In this document: in pieces, positions 52,813 through 60,119 of the stretch | How the letters are laid out: every line of letters starts with the position of its first letter | Numbering within the stretch: position 1 is the first letter of the stretch | NCBI RefSeq assembly: GCF_900116895.1 | Contig: NZ_FPCF01000001.1 | Location: 496,001-560,000, forward strand | DNA length: 64,000 nucleotides | DNA from: Pseudidiomarina donghaiensis | Lineage (GTDB): Bacteria > Pseudomonadota > Gammaproteobacteria > Enterobacterales > Alteromonadaceae | Direction of reading: 5' to 3' | The notes under the pieces: model-generated | The model's input: the letters and a program-made list of their open reading frames with translations, nothing else | Databases searched by the model: none | Told to the model about the DNA's origin: nothing | Position numbers and translations under genes: made by a program

Positions 52813-53136
52813 ATGAAAAAGGATGTTGAGGTAAGGAAAGAGGAAGTTTTAGAAACGCTTAGAGATGTTGTTGAATTTGCTCGAAGTGTATTACATCTAC
52901 CCTTTCCGGTGTTGGAGGATTTAGACCCATCTTTTGGGTCAATGGCTAGATGGGCGGACTTATTAGCCTCCTTGTTTAAAGATAAGGAAGATGCAATACG
53001 AGAGTTTCGCCAAGCCGAAAAGATGGTAGACGCTCTCCGAGGAATATCGGAAGCAATCGTTGATAGGGATGACGGCGAGTTAATCGACTACATGGCAATT
53101 CTTGACCAGTTCTTGGATGACACCCGTAAGGGTTAA
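52813..53136 (+). CDS. Hypothetical protein, element-encoded, 107 residues
   Basis: An acidic, mostly helical protein (KKDVEVRKEEVLETLRDVVE at the N-terminus; FKDKEDAIREFRQAEKMVDA centrally) with no membrane segment or recognised motif. It is first in a two-gene unit with its own strong promoter and terminator, so it is probably expressed while integrated. It could be a regulator, an excision factor or an anti-phage or anti-host protein; the sequence does not decide. Confidence 0.6.
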   Translation: MKKDVEVRKEEVLETLRDVVEFARSVLHLPFPVLEDLDPSFGSMARWADLLASLFKDKEDAIREFRQAEKMVDALRGISEAIVDRDDGELIDYMAILDQFLDDTRKG

Positions 53137-53190
53137 GAAGGTAATGTAATCGAGGGCAAGTAGGACAAGTAAAACGGCGAGGAGAATGTT

Positions 53191-53334
53191 ATGAGCTTAA
53201 AAGATTATGAGTTAGCGATGTTTTACATCGAAAAAATCAAAGGCGAGCTCGACAAGATTGCGATGGCAGTTGGTCATCCGAGCTTCGATGAATATTTCGA
53301 AGCAAAAAAGGCTAAATTGCCAAAAGCAGCATAA
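53191..53334 (+). CDS. Hypothetical protein, element-encoded, 47 residues
   Basis: ATG at 53191 with GGAGA six bases upstream. The product begins MSLKDYELAMFYIEKIKGEL and ends KAKLPKAA: an amphipathic helix, then a basic tail. It follows the 107-residue gene by 54 bp and is closed by a strong terminator. I do not recognise it. Excisionase-sized, but without a clear winged-helix pattern. Confidence 0.6.
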   Translation: MSLKDYELAMFYIEKIKGELDKIAMAVGHPSFDEYFEAKKAKLPKAA

Positions 53335-53357
53335 GAAGCTTTAATGCACAAATTTCG

Positions 53358-53388
53358 AACCCAGCCATTGAGCTGGGTTTTTCTTTTT
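53358..53388 (+). terminator. Rho-independent terminator of the small operon
   Basis: Stem AACCCAGC/GCTGGGTT with a 6-nt loop, followed by TTTTTCTTTTT (overlapping the stem end). Confidence 0.92.
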
Positions 53389-53641
53389 AAGGGGCATGTC
53401 GATTAACATTCTGGTCTTTTCGTTTAAAAAATTTTTTTTTGCCTTTTAATTCAATGAAAAGCTATCTCTCCCCCGTATACCCCACCCCTATGGGGAGGCT
53501 AAGCCCCTGTTTTAGCGTTCTCCAGCAAATCCCACCCCTATGATAAAGCCGCCGCAGTTGTGGTGGTCTTGTCGATACGTTGTCGGTGGCTAGTGGTTCT
53601 CTGGTCATTGGCTTGGTAGATAATGACTCAATAACAATCAC

Positions 53642-53856
53642 GGTAACGGTGAGCTAACGGTTGTTTGTTAGTTACCAGTTACCTTGTCTTAGATTGATTA
53701 ATTAACCATCAAACTAAGTGATTTCGACTGGTCTATAAACAGATGACTAGCCTTGTCTTAGTAATCATCAACCATCTACTAGCCAAGCATTGACCAAGCA
53801 CTAGACCTCACTGACTTCATCGTATTGTCCTTTATCATTTATTCATTAACCAAGCA
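53642..53856. other. Candidate replication origin of the element
   Basis: The 570-bp non-coding stretch upstream of the polymerase gene has clustered repeats. A 17-bp imperfect inverted repeat (53642-53658 with 53667-53683, 8-bp loop) is followed by two copies of CCTTGTCTTAG (53682, 53751). Three copies of CCAAGCA follow (53783, 53794, 53850), the first two 11 bp apart, one helical turn. Such iteron clusters often mark origins. The assignment is inference; the part 53389-53641 shows only two CCCACCCCTATG boxes. Confidence 0.35.
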
Positions 53857-53937
53857 GACGCTGGGGGTGACTTAGCTATCTTAGAGACGACCTTAAGTCA
53901 TTAGGGTATGGTTTAGAAAACCTTGAGCCTACCTAGC

Positions 53938-53954
53938 GTCCTCTTACGGAGGAC
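53938..53954 (+). promoter_or_regulatory. Hairpin enclosing the polymerase gene's Shine-Dalgarno
   Basis: GTCCTC-TTACG-GAGGAC, a perfect 6-bp stem. Its right arm contains the GAGG ribosome site, and the ATG starts 3 bases later. It could limit translation of the polymerase. Confidence 0.45.
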
Positions 53955-53957
53955 TTC

Positions 53958-55259
53958 ATGATTCATCAGTCAATTACACGTTCAAAACGTAACTACGAGT
54001 GGTCAAAGACACTATGTGAACACCATGATTTCTCTGAGTTTGTTCGAGATGTTTCTCTAGACACCAGCTCAGGGTTATCAGGTAGTGCAATAGATGACCT
54101 GTTTAGTGAGTGGTATCCAAGCATTAGCAACAGAGCTAAGCGTGGTACAAAGCAAGCCTTTCAGTCAGCCTTATTGAACATCGCTAATGCGCTGAGTGAA
54201 GCCGACAGATACCAAGAGCCTACTGGATTTCTCTGCTCTACGCTGAACAAGTACAAGCGAGAGATTAAGCGGTACAAAGACAACGATTTTAGCCGTGTAC
54301 TCTTTTCATCGGTACTGAGAGATCTGGCTAATAGAGGCTTCCTAGAGCTATACCGAGGGTTTAAGGGCAAGAACCATATGAAAGGACTGCTCTCCCTTTG
54401 GTTGCCAACAGACAACGCTAGAGAGCTTCTCAGTGAACTTAGCGCCAGCTCTGAGGTAATACCATTTCACGATAGCATTGAGCCGATTGTGCTTAAAAGT
54501 GACGAGGGTGAACTCATCGACTACCGAGACAACGAAGAGACACGCTTAATGCGCTCAGAGCTAGAGCTATTGAATGAACTGAGAGAGTCAGTAACGTGGT
54601 CTTATCATCCTGCTGAACGCATTCATAGCGACACTGGTAAAGCGTTTCTAAGTGACCAATATGTGACGCTAGGCTCTCGTAATGTCCGCTTCAAACGCTC
54701 ATTCAAGGGCTCATTCAGCATCGGTGGTCGGTACTATGGTAATGCTCAATGTCTGAGCAAGGCTGAGCGCTCGACTATCATCATTAATGGTGAGCCAATA
54801 ACTGAGCAAGACATCAAGAGTATGCACGTTCGTATGCTCTACAACTATCTTGGCAAACCAGCGCCAGCCGATGGTTATGACATTGACGGATATGACCGAG
54901 AGACAGCCAAGAAAGTGGCTTTGATTGCGCTTAATGCTGACTCTGAGAAGTCCGCTGCTGGCGCTATCCGTCAGAGTTTAGGGTTTACCTCAGATGAGGC
55001 AAGGAAAGCCATAGAGAGCTTTAGGCAAGCCCATGAACCAATCGCTCAGTTCTTGTATTCGTCGAGTTGGAAGCAACTGCAATACTTAGATAGTGAGCTG
55101 GCAAGGGGAATACAGCTTAAAGCGGCTGAACAGGGGATTCCAGTGATACCCATTCACGATAGCTTTTTAGCTGGTGCGAGCAAAGCTGATACTCTAACTG
55201 AGATAATTCATAGCGAGTATGAGCAAAGGTTTGGCTATCGGCCTGTTGTCTGCTCTTAG
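53958..55259 (+). CDS. Palm-domain polymerase-like replication protein (PolA / single-subunit RNAP superfamily)
   Basis: 433 residues. The C-terminal half has the three palm motifs in order. Motif A is ITEQDIKSMHVRMLY (Asp285, with His290 at the sugar-discriminating position that is Glu in Pol I). Motif B is RETAKKVALIALNA (Arg314, Lys318, then Asn326-Ala327 in place of Tyr-Gly). Motif C is IPVIPIHDSF (His400-Asp401-Ser, as in T7 RNA polymerase HDSF). GSFSIGGRYYGNAQ upstream is also family-like. The N-terminal half is helical and unassigned; no exonuclease domain is seen. It probably copies or primes the element's DNA. I know similar proteins only as hypothetical proteins on mobile DNA. Strong GGAGG RBS. 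Confidence 0.65.
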   Translation: MIHQSITRSKRNYEWSKTLCEHHDFSEFVRDVSLDTSSGLSGSAIDDLFSEWYPSISNRAKRGTKQAFQSALLNIANALSEADRYQEPTGFLCSTLNKYKREIKRYKDNDFSRVLFSSVLRDLANRGFLELYRGFKGKNHMKGLLSLWLPTDNARELLSELSASSEVIPFHDSIEPIVLKSDEGELIDYRDNEETRLMRSELELLNELRESVTWSYHPAERIHSDTGKAFLSDQYVTLGSRNVRFKRSFKGSFSIGGRYYGNAQCLSKAERSTIIINGEPITEQDIKSMHVRMLYNYLGKPAPADGYDIDGYDRETAKKVALIALNADSEKSAAGAIRQSLGFTSDEARKAIESFRQAHEPIAQFLYSSSWKQLQYLDSELARGIQLKAAEQGIPVIPIHDSFLAGASKADTLTEIIHSEYEQRFGYRPVVCS

Positions 55260-55299
55260 CGATAACCCAAAAAGAGAGGCGCAATTTAGCGCCCCTCGT

Positions 55300-55328
55300 T
55301 TAGTTGTGACTTGCAACTAATTTATTTT
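55300..55328 (+). terminator. Candidate terminator between the convergent polymerase and KilA-N genes
   Basis: Stem TTAGTTG/CAACTAA followed by TTTATTTT. A second hairpin GAGGCGC/GCGCCCCTC (with a bulge) lies just before it. The remaining stretch to 55503 shows nothing. Confidence 0.45.
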
Positions 55329-55503
55329 GTCGAATCACTCTGGCCTAGAGCATTCGTTCATTAGGAGTTACTCGGATTCAATTTTCACTTAACCAACCTC
55401 GTAACCATCATGGTCAAAATCAGTATCTAGAACTACTAATCTGAGCTATCCAGTAAGGCACCGCCTTAGAGGAAAAGACACTGTCTCGTTCACTCATTCC
55501 CAC

Positions 55504-55989
55504 TTACCTAGCTTGCCCCTCTCGGTTAAGACTGCTTGTTCTAGCAACCATTTGATTTGGGGGTATCCAAAAACGCTTCCAAAGAAACACTCCTCTGTTG
55601 GCATCGGATATTTGAATAATAGCCCAACTGGTTCGACCAGTCAAATCTTGTCCAGTGAATGCGTCGTGATGCTCTCGAAGTTTATTGCGAACAGACACGC
55701 ACTGATTAGCGATACGCTTAGCTTCCTCAGTGTCACCACGAGTTAACGCTGTGAATGCTTCAACAACCACCATGTAGAACTTAACGTCTACCCACATGGC
55801 GTATGCGTAGAGTGCTTCTAGTGTTGCCCAAGTGTGGTTAGTGTTATAGCCGTTATCGTCATGCGTGTGACCAACCCGCAAATTTGCGGTATGGTTCAAA
55901 TGAGTTCTGACTTTACTTCGCCACTCGCTAGGACGTTTGTTTTCTTTGTCAGAGACGAACACTCGCCAAATATCATTAAGGTCAAACAT
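55504..55989 (-). CDS. KilA-N domain protein
   Basis: 161 residues from the only in-frame ATG. GMFDLNDIWRVFV, KRPSEWRSKVRTHL and ALYAYAMWVDVKFYMVVVEA are the KilA-N pattern, a DNA-binding domain common in phages and large DNA viruses. The first strand of the domain, INNTTATIVSNKDG, is encoded upstream of this ATG in the same frame, directly after the integrase TGA, and no good RBS precedes the ATG. So the true start is uncertain and the gene may be N-terminally trimmed. Probably a regulator of the element. Confidence 0.75.
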   Translation of the reverse strand: MFDLNDIWRVFVSDKENKRPSEWRSKVRTHLNHTANLRVGHTHDDNGYNTNHTWATLEALYAYAMWVDVKFYMVVVEAFTALTRGDTEEAKRIANQCVSVRNKLREHHDAFTGQDLTGRTSWAIIQISDANRGVFLWKRFWIPPNQMVARTSSLNREGQAR

Positions 55990-56031
55990 TCCGTCTTTAT
56001 TGGAAACGATGGTTGCGGTTGTGTTGTTGAT

Positions 56032-57819
56032 TCAAAGCGCCAGCTTCGGAATCTTGTTCAACTCTCGACTCATCAGCTCTAATGAATATTCACCGTAAGT
56101 ATCCGCTACATCGCCTGAACTATGACCTGTAATTCTGTCGCTGATTTCTTTCGGGATGCCAACGTCACGAGCTATGGTCTTGAATGAATGTCTAAATCCG
56201 TGCATCGGCTTAGCGTTGCTACCCAACTTAAGTTCCTCTCGGAAGTATTCACCAAGCCATTTTGAGACTCGACCTGAGAAGCGTCCATCGCCACCTTGTT
56301 TGAGTTTCGGGAACACTCGACCATCACTCGGTTGTTGAGCAACATAATCCAAGAAACCAAGCTCTAACAGATGGACGTGAAGTGGCACTCTACGAACGCT
56401 AGACTTGTTCTTTACGCTCTTATCTGAGCTATCAGCGATGATGTGAATGTAAGCGATGTCGTTCTCTTGTTTGATGTCACGAACATAGAGCTGAGCTAGT
56501 TCTTCTACACGAGCGCCAGTGTAGTAGGCGAGTAATGGCAACCAATAGACGGCTTCACCGTAAACGCCAGTCTTAGGTCGGTGATTATCAGTAAAGATGC
56601 CACTAGAGAATATGCGTTTGAGTTGCTCAGCGTTGTATTGTTTCTGAGAGCCATCGTTTCGTTCATCAGCTAGCGTTAAGCGCTTGGTTGCTCCGTGAAC
56701 AGGGTTGCTGGCGCACAACTCATTTTCAACGGCATATTCAAACAACGAGCTAACCGCCATGAGTTGCTTGCGAACGGTTTTAGGCGAAAGCAGGGTTAGA
56801 CCTTTACGTTGAGCGAGGTCGATCTGCTCGTTTAATGGTCGACCTGCGACATCTCGTGTCGGTCTACTCGGTAGCTGTAACAATATCGCTCTGAATTCAT
56901 TGATGTCTCGCTTTGTTACTTCAGCAATTGACTTGTCACCAGTGAACTCAATAAAGCGTTTTATGGCTATCGAGTAGTCTCTCAAGGTTTTATCTACCGT
57001 ACGCTCGTTCTTCGTACTATGGAGCCGCATAGACACTTTGTAGCGTTCAAAGACAGAGGATATTTCGTCCTCTGTTTTTTTCTTATCACTGTATAAGCGC
57101 ACGACATTAGGTGACTCAGTGTTTGACTGAGAAAGTTCAGCGTTTGCCATTGGTTGTAGCTGTGGCTCGGTTCCTGTTAACCGCACAAGGTCAATAACAT
57201 CTTGGCGTAGCTTAGGGATGACCTCAGCGATAGCTTGAAGTAGCCGCTTGAACTGTTCACTGTCACGAGGAACAGCTCTGTTGGCTTCTCTGAATAGATT
57301 CTCAGCATCATCAGCGAATAACTCGTAAAGCTCAGCGTTTACATCAAGAGGTACTTCGCTGGCGCTTAGGTCATTTGCTAGGTTGACTGCGGTTGCCACT
57401 TCATCAGGCACAGCGTTGGCATAAACTTGCCACGCATTCAACCTAACTATCATCATGTCGTACTTAAGCATGTCATGAGTGCCAAGCGTAGGGCTATCCA
57501 TCATGCGCTTAAGTTCTTGGTTGTAGTATCGTGCCGCTAGAATCTTGATGTCTCGTAGGTTCAGATTGTCGGGCTGAGTTAGAGCTTTTTCTTCGTATTG
57601 CTGGCGCTGTTGAACGACAAGCCGAGCTTTTTCAAACTCAGCGTCAATGCCAGCATATATCGTGGGGTATAACTTGCGAGCTTCGGCAAGACTCTTTGTA
57701 CCAAGTGAGCGCTTGATTTCGTGCTTGCCGATAATTTCTCTAAGAGCTTTCGGAACAGCTCTACGGACTTGATAAACGCCCGTTTTCGGATGCTTATATG
57801 GTTGTGCCATAACACTCAT
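56032..57819 (-). CDS. int: Site-specific tyrosine integrase, long form
   Basis: 595 residues from the ATG at 57819 (AGGTGG upstream; the frame is open to 57864). The N-terminus (GVYQVRRAVPKALREIIGKHEIKRS) is the DUF6538-type DNA-binding domain. After a long spacer come the SAM-like core-binding region and the catalytic domain, with Arg in GARVEELAQL, HGFRHSFKTIARD (HxxR), GHSSGD and the nucleophile Tyr in ADTYGEYS. It is about 200 residues longer than typical phage integrases. It sits next to the tRNA-Ser att site, as expected. Confidence 0.93.
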   Translation of the reverse strand: MSVMAQPYKHPKTGVYQVRRAVPKALREIIGKHEIKRSLGTKSLAEARKLYPTIYAGIDAEFEKARLVVQQRQQYEEKALTQPDNLNLRDIKILAARYYNQELKRMMDSPTLGTHDMLKYDMMIVRLNAWQVYANAVPDEVATAVNLANDLSASEVPLDVNAELYELFADDAENLFREANRAVPRDSEQFKRLLQAIAEVIPKLRQDVIDLVRLTGTEPQLQPMANAELSQSNTESPNVVRLYSDKKKTEDEISSVFERYKVSMRLHSTKNERTVDKTLRDYSIAIKRFIEFTGDKSIAEVTKRDINEFRAILLQLPSRPTRDVAGRPLNEQIDLAQRKGLTLLSPKTVRKQLMAVSSLFEYAVENELCASNPVHGATKRLTLADERNDGSQKQYNAEQLKRIFSSGIFTDNHRPKTGVYGEAVYWLPLLAYYTGARVEELAQLYVRDIKQENDIAYIHIIADSSDKSVKNKSSVRRVPLHVHLLELGFLDYVAQQPSDGRVFPKLKQGGDGRFSGRVSKWLGEYFREELKLGSNAKPMHGFRHSFKTIARDVGIPKEISDRITGHSSGDVADTYGEYSLELMSRELNKIPKLAL

Positions 57820-57820
57820 T

Positions 57821-57841
57821 CTGTACCACCTTTCTGTACCA
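57821..57841 (+). other. Candidate integrase arm-type site, right
   Basis: The partner of 52528-52548 (19/21). It overlaps the int ribosome-binding region, so bound integrase could also repress its own translation start or promoter. It lies 71 bp inside the right att. Confidence 0.6.
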
Positions 57842-57912
57842 CTCTTGTACATACTCAGGGTCAATAAATCACTGTTATATAAGCTAATCTTTGAAATTCA
57901 AAGACTTAATCA

Positions 57913-57948
57913 ATCTGGCGGAGAGAGAGGGATTCGAACCCTCGATAC
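57913..57948. other. Right attachment site, within tRNA-Ser
   Basis: 36 bp identical to 52431-52466; covers the T-arm and acceptor 3' half of the intact tRNA gene. Confidence 0.93.
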
Positions 57949-58006
57949 GCTATTAACGTATACACACTTTCCAGGCGTGCTCCTTCAACCACTCGGACAC
58001 CTCTCC
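57916..58006 (-). tRNA. tRNA-Ser (anticodon GGA)
   Basis: 91-nt class II tRNA with acceptor stem GGAGAGG, anticodon loop CTGGAAA, a long variable arm (TACGTTAATAGCGTA), T-loop GGTTCGAATCC and encoded CCA. The 3' end serves as integration site, and the inserted element restores it. Confidence 0.97.
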
Positions 58007-58051
58007 TGAAGGTGGCGGTATGATAGGGAAAAGCCCTCGGTAAATCAACTG

Positions 58052-58168
58052 CGTTATTCGTTATTCGTCCGTTCGCTACGCTCACTGTTTGTATGCGCTT
58101 CGCGCTGTTCGGGGAAAACAACTACACGAACAGTGAAACGGACGAACAGCGAAGCGCACGAATAACGA
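58052..58168. repeat. Family A hairpin repeat (copy 6)
   Basis: A 117-bp unit GCGTTATTCGTTATTCGTCC ... GCGAAGCGCACGAATAACG with complementary halves (GCGCTTCGCGCTGTTC; GACGAACAGCGAAGCGC). It lies between tRNA-Ser and the acyl-CoA synthetase gene. Confidence 0.85.
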
Positions 58169-58238
58169 CTTAAGTCGAATGGGAAAAAAGCTCAGACGCG
58201 CTACATTATTGCCATAAGCAGTTACAAGGAACGAAATT

Positions 58239-60110
58239 ATGAGCTACCCACGAGAATATGAGTCATCGCTACAACGCACTGAAGCTTTTTGGCTGAAGCA
58301 GGCCGGCAATTTGCATTGGTTTAAGGAACCAAGTCAAGCGTGCACGCTGAAACCAAATGGTATGGCCGACTGGTTTGCGAACGGCGAGTTGAATATGTCG
58401 TTTATGGCGCTTGATTATCATGTGGACAATGGTCGTGGTGACCAGTTGGCGCTTATTTATGACTCGCCGGTAACCGGAAGCAAGGCCAGGTACACCTATC
58501 GCGAGTTGCGTGATGCGGTGGCCACTTTTGCGGGGTTGTTGAAGAAGCAGCACGTGAAAAAAGGCGATCGGGTGGTGATTTATATGCCGATGATTCCGCA
58601 GGCGGCAATTGCCATGTTGGCTTGTGCACGTTTGGGGGCGGTGCATTCGGTGGTGTTTGGCGGTTTTGCGCCGCATGAGCTGGCGGTTCGTATTGATGAT
58701 GCGCAACCGAAAGTGATTATTACCGCGTCATGCGGGGTGGAAGTGAACCGGGTATTGCCGTACAAACCTATGGTTGATAAGGCCATTGAGCTGGCGCAGC
58801 ATAAGCCGGCGAATGTGATTGTATATCAACGTACGCAGTGTCAGGCCGAGCTGCAGCCGCCGCGTGACATTGATTGGCAGCAAGGTATTGAAGGTGTCAC
58901 GCCGGCTGAGTGTGCGGTGATGCATGGTTCCGATCCGTTGTATGTGCTGTATACCTCGGGCACTACGGGCAAACCCAAAGGAGTAGTGCGTGATACCGGC
59001 GGCTATGCGGTTGCGCTGAAGTACTCTATGGACGTGGTTTACGGCATTAATCAAGGCCAAGTGATGTTTACGGCTTCTGATGTGGGTTGGGTGGTTGGCC
59101 ATTCGTATATTGTGTATGGGCCTTTATTGGCCGGGGCGACCACCGTGCTGTACGAAGGCAAGCCAGTGCGTACCCCTGATGCTGGCGCATTTTGGCGGGT
59201 TTGTGCCGAGTATGGGGTGAATGTGTTGTTTTCGGCGCCAACGGCTTTTCGTGCGGTGAAAAAAGAAGACCCCGAAGGTAAATTCCTAGAACAGTATGAT
59301 TTGTCGAAGCTAGAGCGTATTTACATGGCGGGCGAGCGTTTAGATCCGCCAACCTATGAATGGACGACGGAAATTACCGGCAAGCCAGTTTACGATCATT
59401 GGTGGCAAACTGAGTCGGGCTGGCCCATTTGTGCGAACCCTGTCGGCATTGCTGAACACCCGATTAAACCAGGCTCGGCCACCTTGCCGTTGCCGGGGTA
59501 TGACGTTCGAATTTTAGATTACAAAGGCGCTGAAGTGGCGACCGGCGAGCAAGGAGCCGTCGCCATTAAATTGCCGCTTCCGCCAGGTTGTTTAACCACA
59601 ATTTGGGGCGACGATGCGCGTTTTGAACAAGGTTATTTAAGCGAATTCAAAGGCTATTACAGCAGTGGTGACGGTGGCTACAAAGACGACGACGGTTATG
59701 TATTCATTATGGGGCGCACCGACGATGTCATTAACGTTGCTGGGCATCGTTTGTCGACCGGTGAAATGGAAGAAATATTAGCCAAAGACTCTGCGGTAGC
59801 TGAATGCGCCGTTATTGGTGTGCAGGACAGTTTAAAAGGCCAGGTGCCAGTGGGTTTAGTTATTACTAAAGATGGCGTAACCATAGCCGATAATGAATTA
59901 AGTGAGCGTCTGGTACAGTTGGTACGTGACGAAATTGGTGCGGTGGCCTGCTTGAAGCGAATTCTGGTTGTGCCACGGTTACCAAAAACGCGTTCGGGGA
60001 AAATTCTGCGGCGCGTTTTACGGCAATTGGCTGACGGCGAAGAAGTGGTGGTGCCATCAACCATTGATGACCCCACCTGCATTGACGAATTACGTGAACG
60101 TTTGAGCTAA
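58239..60110 (+). CDS. prpE: Propionyl-CoA synthetase (PrpE-like acyl-CoA ligase)
   Basis: 623 residues, adenylate-forming enzyme. The P-loop is YTSGTTGKPKGVVRD; WWQTESGWPI is typical of the acetyl/propionyl-CoA synthetase branch; YSSGDGGYKDDDGYVFIMGR is the hinge region; the acetylatable Lys is in PKTRSGKILRR. Length and the VRDTGGYAVALKYSM segment favour PrpE/ACSS3 over Acs. It activates propionate, perhaps acetate. No prpBCD genes are adjacent. Confidence 0.85.
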   Translation: MSYPREYESSLQRTEAFWLKQAGNLHWFKEPSQACTLKPNGMADWFANGELNMSFMALDYHVDNGRGDQLALIYDSPVTGSKARYTYRELRDAVATFAGLLKKQHVKKGDRVVIYMPMIPQAAIAMLACARLGAVHSVVFGGFAPHELAVRIDDAQPKVIITASCGVEVNRVLPYKPMVDKAIELAQHKPANVIVYQRTQCQAELQPPRDIDWQQGIEGVTPAECAVMHGSDPLYVLYTSGTTGKPKGVVRDTGGYAVALKYSMDVVYGINQGQVMFTASDVGWVVGHSYIVYGPLLAGATTVLYEGKPVRTPDAGAFWRVCAEYGVNVLFSAPTAFRAVKKEDPEGKFLEQYDLSKLERIYMAGERLDPPTYEWTTEITGKPVYDHWWQTESGWPICANPVGIAEHPIKPGSATLPLPGYDVRILDYKGAEVATGEQGAVAIKLPLPPGCLTTIWGDDARFEQGYLSEFKGYYSSGDGGYKDDDGYVFIMGRTDDVINVAGHRLSTGEMEEILAKDSAVAECAVIGVQDSLKGQVPVGLVITKDGVTIADNELSERLVQLVRDEIGAVACLKRILVVPRLPKTRSGKILRRVLRQLADGEEVVVPSTIDDPTCIDELRERLS

Positions 60111-60119
60111 ACGCAAGGG

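Larger units (their letters stand above)
52431..57948. mobile_element. 5.5-kb integrative element in tRNA-Ser, satellite-like
   Basis: Bounded by 36-bp identical direct repeats, the right one being the 3' end of tRNA-Ser(GGA). Contents in order: 21-bp arm repeat, sigma-70 promoter, two small genes and terminator, a non-coding region with iteron-like repeats, a palm-domain polymerase gene, convergent KilA-N and tyrosine integrase genes, second arm repeat. The DNA looks more AT-rich, with longer non-coding gaps, than the flanks. There are no structural, lysis, conjugation or resistance genes. Confidence 0.9.

Noticed and set aside
53958-55259. Element polymerase as a reverse transcriptase or retron
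   Set aside because: No YxDD motif or RT order of motifs; motifs fit the PolA/T7 RNAP palm, and no msr/msd-like structure is seen.
57906-58121. Minus-strand frame over tRNA-Ser
   Set aside because: It covers the tRNA gene and a hairpin repeat.
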